Of a stretch of DNA of 64,000 nt, positions 52,593-60,911 are shown piece after piece; the stretch's first letter is position 1; each line of letters opens with the position of its first letter. This DNA is from Streptomyces pluripotens (GTDB lineage Bacteria; Actinomycetota; Actinomycetes; Streptomycetales; Streptomycetaceae). The stretch spans positions 6,820,001-6,884,000 of the forward strand of contig NZ_CP021080.1 in assembly GCF_000802245.2 (NCBI RefSeq), given 5' to 3'. Both the position numbers and the translations under genes were made by a program. Below the pieces are notes generated by a model. It ran no database searches. It was not told where the DNA came from and was given only the letters and a program-made list of their open reading frames with translations.

Positions 52593-53756
52593 TCAAGGAG
52601 TCGTTCGTCGCCCGGCGGGCAGGGTGGGTCGGACCCGCTGCAGGAAGGCGGCGTTGTCCGGGGTGGCCCGCAGCCGCTCCAGGAGTGTTTCCAGGGCGGC
52701 CGGTCCGCCTTCCCGGGTGCGCAGGGCACGACGCAGTCCAGATACGGCTGTCAACTCGGCTGGAGTGAGCAGCATTTCCTCGCGGCGGGTGCCGGTGGCG
52801 TCGATGTTCACGGCTGGGAAGATCCGGCGGGCGGCGGGTTCGCGGTCCAGACGGAGCTCCATGTTGCCCGTGCTCTTGAGTTCCTCGAAGAAGTAGCCGT
52901 CGGCCCGGGAACCGGTGTCCACCAGCACGCTGGCGAGGATCGTGAGCGAACCACCTTCCTCGACCTGGCGGGCGGCACCGAAGAATCGCTTGGGACCGAG
53001 CAGTGCGCCCGCGTCGACACCACCGCTCAGGGTACGGCCGCCCGTGCCGGAGGCGTTGTTGTGCGCCCGGCACAGCCGGGTGAGTGAGTCCAGCAGGATG
53101 ACGACGTCCTCGCCGGCCTCCACCAGGCGCTTCGCCCGTTCGGCTACGAGTTCGGCGAGGGCGATGTGTTCCTGCGCGGGGCGGTCGAAAGTGGAGGCGT
53201 ACACCGCGCCCCGTACGGATCGGCGCATTTCGGTGACTTCCTCCGGGCGCTCGTCCAGCAGGAGGACCATCAGGCGGCATTCCGGGTGGTTGCCGGCCAC
53301 TGCGGCGGCGAGTTGCTGGAGTAGCACCGTCTTTCCGCTCCTGGGCGGGGCGACGATAAGGCCGCGCTGGCCCTTGCCGACCGGCGCGAACAGGTCGGTG
53401 ATGCGTCCGGCCAGCCCGGCGGCGGGGTGTTCCAGGCGGATGCGCTCGTGTGGGTGGAGCGGGGTGAGGTCGCAAAAGCGCCGACGGGGGCCGAGGTCCG
53501 CGGGCGTGCGTCGGCCGACGCGCGTCACCTCGGTCAAGGCGCGCGGGGTTCCCCGGACGCCCACGAGCAGGTCACCCTTGCGCAGGCCGTGTCGGCGGAT
53601 CAGCGAGGCGGGGACCTGGGGGTCCGTGGGGGAGGGGAGGAGGCTCAGGGACCTCAGGTGCCCCCTTCCCCGTGCGTCGGTGTCGAGCACGCCGGTGACG
53701 AGCTGGGCGGTTCCGGCCTGCTGGTCCGAGGGAGGGCGTTGGAGTGTGGTGGTCAC
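52593..53756 (-). CDS. Short second transcription termination factor Rho
   Basis: 387 residues from the GTG at 53756 (AAGGA upstream). Cold-shock RNA-binding domain at about 18-70 (LVTGVLDTDARGRGHLRSL); Q-loop, catalytic Glu in LLLDERPEEVTEM and R-loop GKTL-type GGRTLSGGVDAGALLGPKRFFGAAR are present. The P-loop is APPRSGKT (137-143), with Arg139 where E. coli has Lys181. The N-terminal helix bundle and the long basic insert typical of the housekeeping actinobacterial Rho are absent. It acts as an RNA-dependent ATPase ending transcription. It is either a specialised paralogue or a resistance-type variant. The leader is a long pyrimidine tract. Confidence 0.85.
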   Translation of the reverse strand: MTTTLQRPPSDQQAGTAQLVTGVLDTDARGRGHLRSLSLLPSPTDPQVPASLIRRHGLRKGDLLVGVRGTPRALTEVTRVGRRTPADLGPRRRFCDLTPLHPHERIRLEHPAAGLAGRITDLFAPVGKGQRGLIVAPPRSGKTVLLQQLAAAVAGNHPECRLMVLLLDERPEEVTEMRRSVRGAVYASTFDRPAQEHIALAELVAERAKRLVEAGEDVVILLDSLTRLCRAHNNASGTGGRTLSGGVDAGALLGPKRFFGAARQVEEGGSLTILASVLVDTGSRADGYFFEELKSTGNMELRLDREPAARRIFPAVNIDATGTRREEMLLTPAELTAVSGLRRALRTREGGPAALETLLERLRATPDNAAFLQRVRPTLPAGRRTTP

Positions 53757-54063
53757 GGGAGGGTCCTTCCGTGGGTGGGAGGGAAAGGGAGAAAGAGAGA
53801 AAAGGAGAGAGAAAAGGGGAGGGAGAAGACCGCAGGTGGGAGGCGGGTACGCCTGTGTCCGGGCGGCGGGAACGGCACCTCGGTACGGCGCGGAAGGCCT
53901 ATCACGAGGTGGTGCTGAGAAGCTGATGCGCTGGGAGCCGGAGATCCGGGGGAATCACGAGCAGATCAGCGTGAGGAGAGGAACAGGCACCGGCGCCCAC
54001 AGTGGGCGCACTCGAATGCTGCGGGCAGAATACCACTCGATGGGGGTGTCATATCAGCGATCG
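53757..54063. promoter_or_regulatory. Rho-paralogue leader with 53-nt G-free pyrimidine tract
   Basis: 53777-53829 is purine-only on the plus strand, so the minus-strand rho message has 53 consecutive C/U bases in its leader, 21 bp before the start. C-rich, G-free RNA is the classic Rho loading site. The rest of the gap carries no supported gene. Confidence 0.7.
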
Positions 54064-54495
54064 ATGTATGACGAGTTGACCGATCGCACTATGTGCCGGC
54101 ACTTCGAGCTGCCCCTGCCGATGTCGGTGATCTGTGAACTCCTCGGCGTGGCACCGGAGTTCCGCATACCCGCGGGCACCCCGGTGCTCGTCGGCTACTC
54201 CGCCGCGGGCCGGGACCCGGCTGCGCACGGTCCGGACGCCGAACGCTTCGGCGTGGCCCGTCCGGCCTGGTCCGATGCAGTGCGTCACCTTTCCCTCGGG
54301 CACGGTGCCCACTACTGCCTGGGCGCTCCCCTGCTCGCCAGGCTTGAGGTCACGCTCGCACGGGAGCACCTGTTCACCCGCTTCTCGGACGTGGCTCAGG
54401 AGAACTCACCAGACCTCGCACAGGTACCGCAGTGGCTGTCCGCGGCCGGTGGCGCGACCGTACCCGGAAGGCTCTGTGGGGGCGGGCGACCCTAG
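54064..54495 (+). pseudogene. Cytochrome P450 with internal deletion
   Basis: The frame reads MYDELTDRTMCRHFELPLP then SVICELLGVAPEF (the region before the I helix) and jumps directly to RIPAGTPVLVGYSAAGRDP, the late K'-L segment, then LSLGHGAHYCLGAPLLARLE with the heme Cys. Relatives have roughly 130 more residues in between, including the I helix and E-x-x-R. The N-terminal 70 or so residues are missing too. The heme-binding loop is intact but the protein cannot fold normally. Confidence 0.75.
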
Positions 54496-54504
54496 GCTGG
54501 CAAG

Positions 54505-55251
54505 ATGTTCGGTCCCGAAGGTCCCACGCTGCGTGAGCTCGCCGTACAGGCGCTGTCGTCCGTCGAGCACGGTTACGACCTGCTCGCTCCGAAGTTCGAT
54601 CGCACCCCGTTCCGGACCCCCGAGACGGTGCTGGAATCCGTGGCGAGGGTGCTCGCACCGCTCGGCCCCTTTGAGGACGGTCTCGACCTGTGCTGCGGCA
54701 CGGGTGCTGGGGCGGACGTGCTGACTGCCCTGTGCCGCCGGAGCGTCACCGGGCTCGACTTCAGCGCGGGCATGCTCGACGTCGCCCGGCAACGGGTCCG
54801 GCCTACCGCCGGCGGACCCGAGGTCTCCTGGGTGCGCGGCGACGCCCGCGTCCTGCCGTTCGCGTCCGCCTTCGACCTTGTGGTCTCCTTCGGTGCGTTC
54901 GGGCACTTCCTGCCCGGAGAACTGCCGGGGCTCTTCGGCCAGATCCACTCGGTCCTGCGATCCGGGGGCCGCTTCGCCTTCCCGGTGCTCGCCCCGCCCC
55001 GTGCGACGCAGCTCGCCTTCTGGACACTGCTCGGCTTCGACGCGGTGATGCGACTGCGCAACGCGCTGTGGCGGCCCCCGTTCGTGATGTACTACCGGGC
55101 CTTCCGGCTCGGCGGCGTACTGATGGAACTGGAACGTGCCGGTTTCGCGGTCGACCTTCACCCGTTGCCCGGGTTCGGGAGACGTGAGGACGGCAGTCCA
55201 CGGGCCCGGCTGGTGGTCGCCCGGGCGCTCAGCCCGCGGCAGGGAGCGTGA
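54505..55251 (+). CDS. SAM-dependent methyltransferase (class I)
   Basis: 248 residues. Motif I DGLDLCCGTGAGADVL (about 57-72), motif II-like VTGLDFSAGMLDVARQR, post-I DARVLPFASAFDLVVSFGAFGH; later region FRLGGVLMELERAGFAVDLHPL. Typical Methyltransf_11/25 fold without a recognisable substrate domain. It converges with the GntR gene, with a 23-bp overlap of the two 3' ends (55229-55251). Confidence 0.85.
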   Translation: MFGPEGPTLRELAVQALSSVEHGYDLLAPKFDRTPFRTPETVLESVARVLAPLGPFEDGLDLCCGTGAGADVLTALCRRSVTGLDFSAGMLDVARQRVRPTAGGPEVSWVRGDARVLPFASAFDLVVSFGAFGHFLPGELPGLFGQIHSVLRSGGRFAFPVLAPPRATQLAFWTLLGFDAVMRLRNALWRPPFVMYYRAFRLGGVLMELERAGFAVDLHPLPGFGRREDGSPRARLVVARALSPRQGA

Positions 55252-55972
55252 ACTCGTAGACCAGCGCGTTGCGTCCGGCGTCCACCACCAGGTCGGTGAT
55301 CTCCAGCGGTCGGGCGTACTGGTCGTGCACCCGCCGGGTCACCCGCACCGAGGAGGCGTTGCCGACCTGGATGATGGAGTCCCGGTGGTGCAGTGTCAGG
55401 CCGGCTCTGCGCATCCAGTCGTAGGCCCGCCGCAGCTGTGCCGGGGTGGCGCCATCGGCACGGTCGCGGTAGCGGGCGAGTTCCTCGACCTCGGCCAATG
55501 CCACTGCCGAGAACGAGGTCACTGCCGTGCGCAGTGACCGGCCGTCGGGCGTGGCCGACCGGTAGCGGTGCACCAGCGTCGGACGGTGCGGAGCCAGGTC
55601 GAGTGCTCGCGCGTGTTCGAGCGGGGGCACCTCCCAGGTGACGGTGGCCCGGTCGACCGCGTAGGGGTCCGCCGACCGGGCGCCGACCGGGAAGGTGAGC
55701 GAATCCGGCGTCTCGACCGGCCTGCCGGGCAGCGTCGCGTGGCTGCCGCGCCGGTCGGTGGCGACCAGACCACCTCGGCGCAGCATCTCCAGTGCCTGCC
55801 GTACGGTCTCCCGGCTGACGCCGAAGTGCGCGGCCAAGTGCCGCTCGCCCGGCAGCCGTTCACCCGGGGGGATGGTGCCGTCGTGCAGTTCGTCGAGGAG
55901 CAGCGCGGCGACCTGCGCATACCGGGGCCGGCTGTCGAGCTGCGGGGGATGATGCGGGGTGGTGCGGGCCAT
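55229..55972 (-). CDS. GntR-family regulator, HutC/UTRA type
   Basis: 247 residues from the ATG at 55972 (AGGAGG six bases upstream). Winged helix at about 15-82 (PRYAQVAALLLDELHDGTIPP and SRETVRQALEMLRRGGLV), UTRA ligand domain at about 100-240. HutC-type regulators bind sugar phosphates or amino-acid derivatives. A palindrome close to the DasR consensus lies 63 bp upstream and may be its own operator. Confidence 0.85.
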   Translation of the reverse strand: MARTTPHHPPQLDSRPRYAQVAALLLDELHDGTIPPGERLPGERHLAAHFGVSRETVRQALEMLRRGGLVATDRRGSHATLPGRPVETPDSLTFPVGARSADPYAVDRATVTWEVPPLEHARALDLAPHRPTLVHRYRSATPDGRSLRTAVTSFSAVALAEVEELARYRDRADGATPAQLRRAYDWMRRAGLTLHHRDSIIQVGNASSVRVTRRVHDQYARPLEITDLVVDAGRNALVYEFTLPAAG

Positions 55973-56034
55973 GCCGCGCCTCCTGTTGGTAACCAGTTGT
56001 AGTCGTGTGGGCTCATTGCGCGACCACAATTAGC

Positions 56035-56050
56035 ATTGGTCTAAACCACA
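56035..56050. promoter_or_regulatory. DasR-like (dre) operator upstream of GntR regulator
   Basis: ATTGGTCTAAACCACA matches the dre consensus ACTGGTCTAGACCACT at 13 of 16 positions. It lies 63 bp before the GntR start. It may be bound by this regulator or by a DasR elsewhere in the genome. Confidence 0.55.
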
Positions 56051-56123
56051 AGGGAAGAGCAGTCTGCCGGTTCGGCTGAAACCCGCCCGCGTGATCCAGG
56101 GTCCCCGAGGTGCCGTCACGTGG

Positions 56124-57326
56124 TCACAGGGCGCTGTAGAGGGCGTCGATCAGTGCCATCTTTCGTGGATCGTTGACGATGGCCGAGCCCAGCCGGTTCA
56201 TCACGTAGCCCAGCGACACTCCTGCGTCAGGGTCGGCGAGTCCGCACGAACCGCCGTACCCATCATGGCCGAAGGCTCGCTGGTTCGGGCCGTACGAGCG
56301 CTGCGGGCCGCTCAGCCACAGACCGAGCCCGATCTCCGTCTCTCCTTCGAACCCTGCCCCGAGCACCAGGTCGTGGCAGCGCCCTTGGCCCTCGCGCACC
56401 CGCTCCGCGGCCTCCGGCGACAGGATGCGGCGGCCGGCGTAGGAGCCACGACCGGCGAAGACGCCGTACAGTGCTGCGACCGCTCGCGCGGTGCCGTGCC
56501 CGTTCGCGGCCGGGAGCTCCGCTGCCCGCCACCTTGGTGAGTTCGCTTCCGCCACACCGACCAGCGGATTGGCTAGGGCCGCACGGGCTGCCGGTTGCAA
56601 CTGGCGGAAAACCGCAGTTGGTTCACGCGGCGAGGCGGCTCGTGGGTGCACCATCTCGGCCGTCCGACCGGCGTGCTCCGGTGGCAGGCCGATGGCGAAG
56701 TCGACGCCGAGCGGCCCGGTCACCTCCTGGCGCAGGAATTCCCCCGGCCGCAGCCCGGAAACGCGCCGGATGACCTCGCCGACCAGGAAACCGTACGTGA
56801 GCGCGTGATACCCGGACCGGGTGCCCGGCTCCCACCAAGGCTCCATGGCCGCCAGTCGCGCCGTGGTCAACTCCCAGTCGTACAGGTCATCCAGCGAGTG
56901 CGGTTCCCGGAGGCCGGACAGTCCGGAGCGGTGCGAGAGTAGATGACGTACGAGCACCCCGTCCTTCCCCGAGGCCGCGAATTCCGGCCAATATGTGGCC
57001 ACGGGCGCGTCGAGGTCGAGCAGGCCCCGGTCGGCCAGGATGTGCGCGCACAGTGCCACCGGACCCTTGGTGGTCGACCACACGTTCACCAGGGTGTCCC
57101 GCCGCCAGGGTCGGGTGCTGGCCGCGTCCGCCCAGCCGCCCCAGAGGTCCACCACCGTTTCTCCGTCGACGGTGGCCGTCACGGCGGCACCCAGTTCCCC
57201 CCGCTCGCGGAAGTTCTCTTCGAAGGCCTCGCGCACGGCGGAGAAGCGCGCGGTGCAGTGGCCGAAGATCCGCGTCTGGCTGTTCTGCCGCATCTTCTGG
57301 GTCTGGTGGGTGTCGGGAGTGGGCAT
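56124..57326 (-). CDS. EstB-type serine hydrolase (class C beta-lactamase fold)
   Basis: 400 residues from the ATG at 57326 (GGAGG upstream). Catalytic S-x-x-K is Ser84-T-T-Lys87 in VWSTTKGPVAL; the Tyr of the GYHALTYGFLVGEV motif (about residue 178) is the general base; FGHDGYGGSCGLADPD is the third element. This layout is that of family VIII esterases and related proteins rather than true beta-lactamases. No signal peptide is visible. A TetR-type palindrome lies upstream. Confidence 0.85.
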   Translation of the reverse strand: MPTPDTHQTQKMRQNSQTRIFGHCTARFSAVREAFEENFRERGELGAAVTATVDGETVVDLWGGWADAASTRPWRRDTLVNVWSTTKGPVALCAHILADRGLLDLDAPVATYWPEFAASGKDGVLVRHLLSHRSGLSGLREPHSLDDLYDWELTTARLAAMEPWWEPGTRSGYHALTYGFLVGEVIRRVSGLRPGEFLRQEVTGPLGVDFAIGLPPEHAGRTAEMVHPRAASPREPTAVFRQLQPAARAALANPLVGVAEANSPRWRAAELPAANGHGTARAVAALYGVFAGRGSYAGRRILSPEAAERVREGQGRCHDLVLGAGFEGETEIGLGLWLSGPQRSYGPNQRAFGHDGYGGSCGLADPDAGVSLGYVMNRLGSAIVNDPRKMALIDALYSAL

Positions 57327-57404
57327 GGGGTTTGCCTCCGTCGTCACTGAGCGGCCCGGGGTGCGCTGCTGCGCCCCGGGACACCCCGGGGCGTCCCGAA
57401 CGTA

Positions 57405-57421
57405 CCGACTGGTCGGACCAG
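57405..57421. promoter_or_regulatory. Orphan TetR-type palindrome upstream of serine hydrolase
   Basis: CCGACTGGTCGG (57405-57416) and the overlapping CTGGTC-G-GACCAG (57409-57421) form nested inverted repeats of TetR-operator type, 79 bp before the hydrolase start. No TetR gene is in the window. The rest of the gap to 57552 has no gene. Confidence 0.45.
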
Positions 57422-57552
57422 AGGGAAGGGTGAGACGGGCCAGAGGGTGCGAGGGGACCGGGATGGGTGTGCGGAGGGGCCGGTGGGCCGTGGCCTCGCG
57501 CGCTGTTCGCCCCCTCGCCCTCTGGCCCGGTTCCTCACGCGTACGACTGCAG

Positions 57553-57900
57553 TCAGCGCACCTGCTCCGCGTCCTGGTAGGGGCCGCCGCCCTGACGGTC
57601 GTTGAAGTCGTACACCTTGATCGCTTTGTCCGTGTGCGCCCAGGCGTTGAACGTCGCGAACGCGGTCGAGGGTGGACAGGCCTGGTCCTCCAGGGCCGTC
57701 GAGAACAGGGCCGGGGCCCGGCCGCGGGCCGCGAAGTGAACTCCGTCGAAGTAGGACAGGGCGCGCAGCACGTTCGCCTTGCGACCGCGGTGCGTCTTGA
57801 GGAACATGCCGGTCTCCCAGTGGGGGTGACGGTCCGTCAGTACCTCAGCCCGCGGGACGCCACACCGGAACGGCACGTCCAGAGCGACGGCAGTACGCGA
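57553..57900 (-). pseudogene. Acetylxylan esterase / cephalosporin-C deacetylase C-terminal remnant
   Basis: On the minus strand about 115 codons contain RTAVALDVPFRCG, LSYFDGVHFAARGRAPALFS and DQACPPSTAFATFNA, then GGGPYQDAEQVR before a TGA. This is the C-terminal third of AXE1-family esterases, with the normally conserved Asp (here in EDQ, where D is expected) and a His position replaced near the end. The N-terminal part, including the catalytic Ser, is absent, and the next gene begins 80 bp upstream. Confidence 0.7.
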
Positions 57901-57981
57901 CGATGTCGTGGACCAGGACCGGTGAGGTGCTTGCTCCGGAGAGGAAGGGGGCTGCGACGTGGCACGGTGAGCGGGTCACCG

Positions 57982-58566
57982 TCAGGTCCTGGGCTGGTTC
58001 CACCTGGGCCCCGTACGCGCCCAGTCCCGTTCCCACTCGGTCAGCCGGTGGCGCAGGGCGATCCGGCGTTCGACGGCGTGCCCGAGGAATACCAGGCCCG
58101 CTGCCGCGCCCGCGGCGCACAAGCCGACGGTGAATGTGTGCTGCCAGATCGCCGCCTCGTCTGGCGGCGGGGTGACATTGCGGCCCTGGGAGTCGAACCA
58201 CACGGAGACGGTGTCACCGGCCCGGGTCCCGGCCGGCACCCCGGCCCAGGCGGTCCGGGCCTTGCCGCCGGGCTCGCTCCAGCGGACCCGGGCGCGGTAC
58301 GGGTGCGTGGGATCACCCTGCGAGGTGGACAACCGCTGGGGCACGTCACCGATGACCACGGCCCGCACCTGATGGCGCTCGGCCCGCTGTGCCACCGCGA
58401 GCGTCTCGGCCCGGTCGTGGGCGCGTAGACCGGCCGCTACACCGACCAGGGGGGCTACCACGAGCAGCAGGATGGTGACGACCAGTACTGTCCACGCCTC
58501 CACCACGTCCGACCGGCGCCGCAGCGGATTGCGCCGCCAACGCCAACCTCGCATCCGGGTACGCAT
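57982..58566 (-). CDS. Rv1733c-like membrane protein
   Basis: 194 residues from the ATG at 58566 (AGGAGG five bases upstream). Two membrane helices (about 27-50 and 148-166) enclose a soluble loop beginning HDRAETLAVAQRAERH, with ARVRWSEPGGKARTAWAGVPAGTRAGDTVSVW in the centre. This is the layout of the mycobacterial Rv1733c family, a DosR-regulon membrane protein of unknown function. It is unlinked to the dormancy island here. No obvious dormancy-regulator box was seen upstream. Confidence 0.75.
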   Translation of the reverse strand: MRTRMRGWRWRRNPLRRRSDVVEAWTVLVVTILLLVVAPLVGVAAGLRAHDRAETLAVAQRAERHQVRAVVIGDVPQRLSTSQGDPTHPYRARVRWSEPGGKARTAWAGVPAGTRAGDTVSVWFDSQGRNVTPPPDEAAIWQHTFTVGLCAAGAAAGLVFLGHAVERRIALRHRLTEWERDWARTGPRWNQPRT

Positions 58567-58793
58567 GCCCACCTCCTCGCCACCGGCGAAGCCGGAGGGC
58601 GGATGAGTCGGACGGCCGCTGCACAGTCCGCCGCTCCACGCGCTCGCGCGTACGACCGCTCACACTCGTCACGTACCCCGTACGGCGCACCTCAGCGCAT
58701 GTCGCGAGCCGTGAAATTCAAGACGGTCCGGGGCACGGAAGGTGCCATGTGCCCCACGATCGCGTGCCCCGTCCCGTCACGCGACCCGAGCGC

Positions 58794-59678
58794 TCAGCCG
58801 AAGCGTTCGATACGGATGCGTTCCACTGGTTGGCCCGCCTGGACCAGCAGCTGGGAGGCGTGCTCGGCGAACCCGTTGGATCCGCATACATACGCTTCCC
58901 ACCCGCATGGGGGCTGGTCGGCCAGGAGGGGTATCACATGGGCGGACGTCATACGTCCCACAGGTATGCCGGCCGGAGCGCTGCGGGTGAACACAGGGGT
59001 CGTCTCCGCACCCAGTTCCCCCGCGTAGATCAGTTCCTCCGGGCTTTGTGCGGACACCAGCATCCGCAGTGGCACGGTCAGGGCGCGGGCCCGGTGGTGT
59101 CGCACCATCGACATCAGCGGTACGACCCCGGAGCCAGCGCCGAGCAGCAGTGCTGGACGGTCGCCGGGCCAGGCGAAGAAGCCACTCAGCGGGCCACGCA
59201 CCTCGACGGTGTCACCGGGCTGGGCCATCGTGTGGAACCAGCCGGAGACCTCGCCGTCCGGCACATGGCCCAGGGTCAGTTCCAGGTGCCCGGAGTCATC
59301 CGGTGCCGAGGCGATCGAGTAGTGGCGCTGCGCCACGTAACCGTCCTGCGCCGTGAGACGCAGCATCAGGTGCTGCCCGGGGAGATGTCCCGCCCAGTTC
59401 GGCACCGAAAGCCGGAACGTGGCGGCCCGCGGGGTCTCCCGCCGGATCTCCGTCAGCGTGGCGGTCCGCCATGCCGTCGTCGCCTGCTCGCTCACGGCAA
59501 TGCGCCCGGGCACCGCGAACCGGGCCCCGCGAGTGCCGGATCCGGTGGCAGGGACCGCGAACGCGGCGGAGGAGGCGGCGGCGGTGCGGCTGGTCTGGGC
59601 CGAGGCAGGCGTGCTCGGGGCTCCGGCGGCCGTGTTCGTCGTCACCGTTTCGGTCACCGTGATGTTCGTTTCAGTCAC
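58794..59678 (-). CDS. FAD/NAD-binding oxidoreductase (ferredoxin-reductase fold)
   Basis: 294 residues from the GTG at 59678, which overlaps the stop of the molybdopterin gene by 8 bp. FAD-binding R-H-Y-S-I-A-S-A-P (about 165), NAD-binding LLGAGSGVVPLMSM and the C-terminal YVCGSNGFAEHASQLL are in place. No 2Fe-2S domain is attached. The first 60 residues are low-complexity (Thr/Ala-rich) and may be poorly annotated. Probable electron partner of the upstream molybdopterin enzyme. Confidence 0.8.
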   Translation of the reverse strand: MTETNITVTETVTTNTAAGAPSTPASAQTSRTAAASSAAFAVPATGSGTRGARFAVPGRIAVSEQATTAWRTATLTEIRRETPRAATFRLSVPNWAGHLPGQHLMLRLTAQDGYVAQRHYSIASAPDDSGHLELTLGHVPDGEVSGWFHTMAQPGDTVEVRGPLSGFFAWPGDRPALLLGAGSGVVPLMSMVRHHRARALTVPLRMLVSAQSPEELIYAGELGAETTPVFTRSAPAGIPVGRMTSAHVIPLLADQPPCGWEAYVCGSNGFAEHASQLLVQAGQPVERIRIERFG

Positions 59679-60276
59679 CGGAGTACCGCTGCTCCGCCCA
59701 GGGGTTGCCGCGCGGGTGGTAGCCGTTGCGTTCCCAGAAGCCGGGTACGTCGTGGTCGAGGAGCGTGATGCCCGCGATCCACTTCGTGCTCTTCCAGAAG
59801 TACAGATGTGGCACCAGCAGGCGCGCTGGGCCGCCGTGCTCAGGCGCCAGTGGTGCGCCGCCGTACTCCCAGGCGATCCAGGCTCGCCCGCCGGTGAGGT
59901 CGGCGAGCGGGAGATTCGTGGTGTAGCCCGTGTGGGAGCGGGCGAGCGCATGTGTGGCGGATCCGTGGGGCCGCACCACATGGAAAAACGTGTCCAGTGA
60001 GACGCCCTCGAACCGGACGCCGAACTTGGACCAGCCCGTCACGCAGTGGATCGCTCCCTCGTACGACGAAGCGGGCAGCGCCCTCGCCGCGTCCCAGTCC
60101 CAGGTGTACGGGCGTTCGACCAGGCCGTCGATGTGGAAGGACCAGTCGGTGGCCGCGAGGTCGGGGGTGACCTCGGCGGACAGGACGGGCCAGTCCTCTC
60201 GTGCGTCGTACTGCCCGGGCGGCAGCCCTGGGTTGGCGACGCGCGGGCGGCCCGTGAAGCCTCGCGTGACGTTCAT
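59671..60276 (-). CDS. Sulfite-oxidase-like molybdopterin oxidoreductase
   Basis: 201 residues from the ATG at 60276. The moco-binding Cys is Cys78 in GAIHCVTGWSKFG; the preceding W-D-W and following SLDTFF and RSHTGYTTNLPLAD segments are those of small MsrP/YedY-like and sulfite-oxidase-like proteins. No Tat signal is visible, so it is probably cytosolic. It is coupled to the flavin reductase. The substrate is unknown. Confidence 0.8.
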   Translation of the reverse strand: MNVTRGFTGRPRVANPGLPPGQYDAREDWPVLSAEVTPDLAATDWSFHIDGLVERPYTWDWDAARALPASSYEGAIHCVTGWSKFGVRFEGVSLDTFFHVVRPHGSATHALARSHTGYTTNLPLADLTGGRAWIAWEYGGAPLAPEHGGPARLLVPHLYFWKSTKWIAGITLLDHDVPGFWERNGYHPRGNPWAEQRYSGD

Positions 60277-60388
60277 GGCTCAACCGTACGCTGCTGGTCC
60301 GGGTGCACCGTCCCTGGTCGTCCCCTGAACCGCAGGGTCGGCGGGGAGCCGTCGTCGCCGGGACGCTCCTCGCGGCCGGGCACACGGG

Positions 60389-60829
60389 TCAGCCAGAATC
60401 CGCATCACCCGGCCCTGCGTTGTACCGCTCCAGGTAGGCGGCGAACCGAATCAGGTCTTCCTCGGGCCAGTGCGCGAGTCGTTCCCGGAAGGCGGCCCGG
60501 CGGCTGCGGGTGACCTGGGCGAGGATCTCCCGCCCGGCCTCCGTCAGATGCAGCACCTGGACCCGGTGGTCCTCCGGGTCCAGGCGGCGCTCTATCAGTC
60601 CGGCCCGCTGCAGAGCGGTCACCTGCCGGCTCACCGTGGACTTGTCCAGTGCGTAATGTGCCGCCAGATCGGTCGCCCGGCAGCCGCCGCTCTCCTCCAG
60701 GTGGCCGAGCAGGGTGTACGACACCAGTGACAGCTCTGGGTGCATCCGTTCCGCCGAGGCGCGGGCTCGGCGGGCGAAGATCGTCATTTCACGCTGGATC
60801 GCTTCGACGGCCGACTCCGCTGCGCTCAT
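60389..60829 (-). CDS. MarR-family transcriptional regulator
   Basis: 146 residues from the ATG at 60829 (GGAGG upstream). Winged helix SLVSYTLLGHLEESGGCRATDLAAHYALDKSTVSRQVTALQRAGLIERR with wing DPEDHRVQVLHLTEAG. It is divergent from the membrane protein gene at 60912; the 82-bp space between them holds two nested palindromes suitable for MarR binding. Confidence 0.9.
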   Translation of the reverse strand: MSAAESAVEAIQREMTIFARRARASAERMHPELSLVSYTLLGHLEESGGCRATDLAAHYALDKSTVSRQVTALQRAGLIERRLDPEDHRVQVLHLTEAGREILAQVTRSRRAAFRERLAHWPEEDLIRFAAYLERYNAGPGDADSG

Positions 60830-60852
60830 GGGAATACCTCCTCCAAGCTCTA

Positions 60853-60883
60853 GTTGTAGAGTACAACTTGATGATGAAGTTGT
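60853..60883. promoter_or_regulatory. Nested palindromes between divergent marR and membrane-protein gene
   Basis: GTTGTA-GAG-TACAAC (60853-60867) overlaps ACAACTT-GATGATG-AAGTTGT (60863-60883). TATAAG follows. Probably the shared MarR operator and promoter. Confidence 0.65.
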
Positions 60884-60911
60884 ATAAGCCAACCATTGGA
60901 GGTCCCGCACG

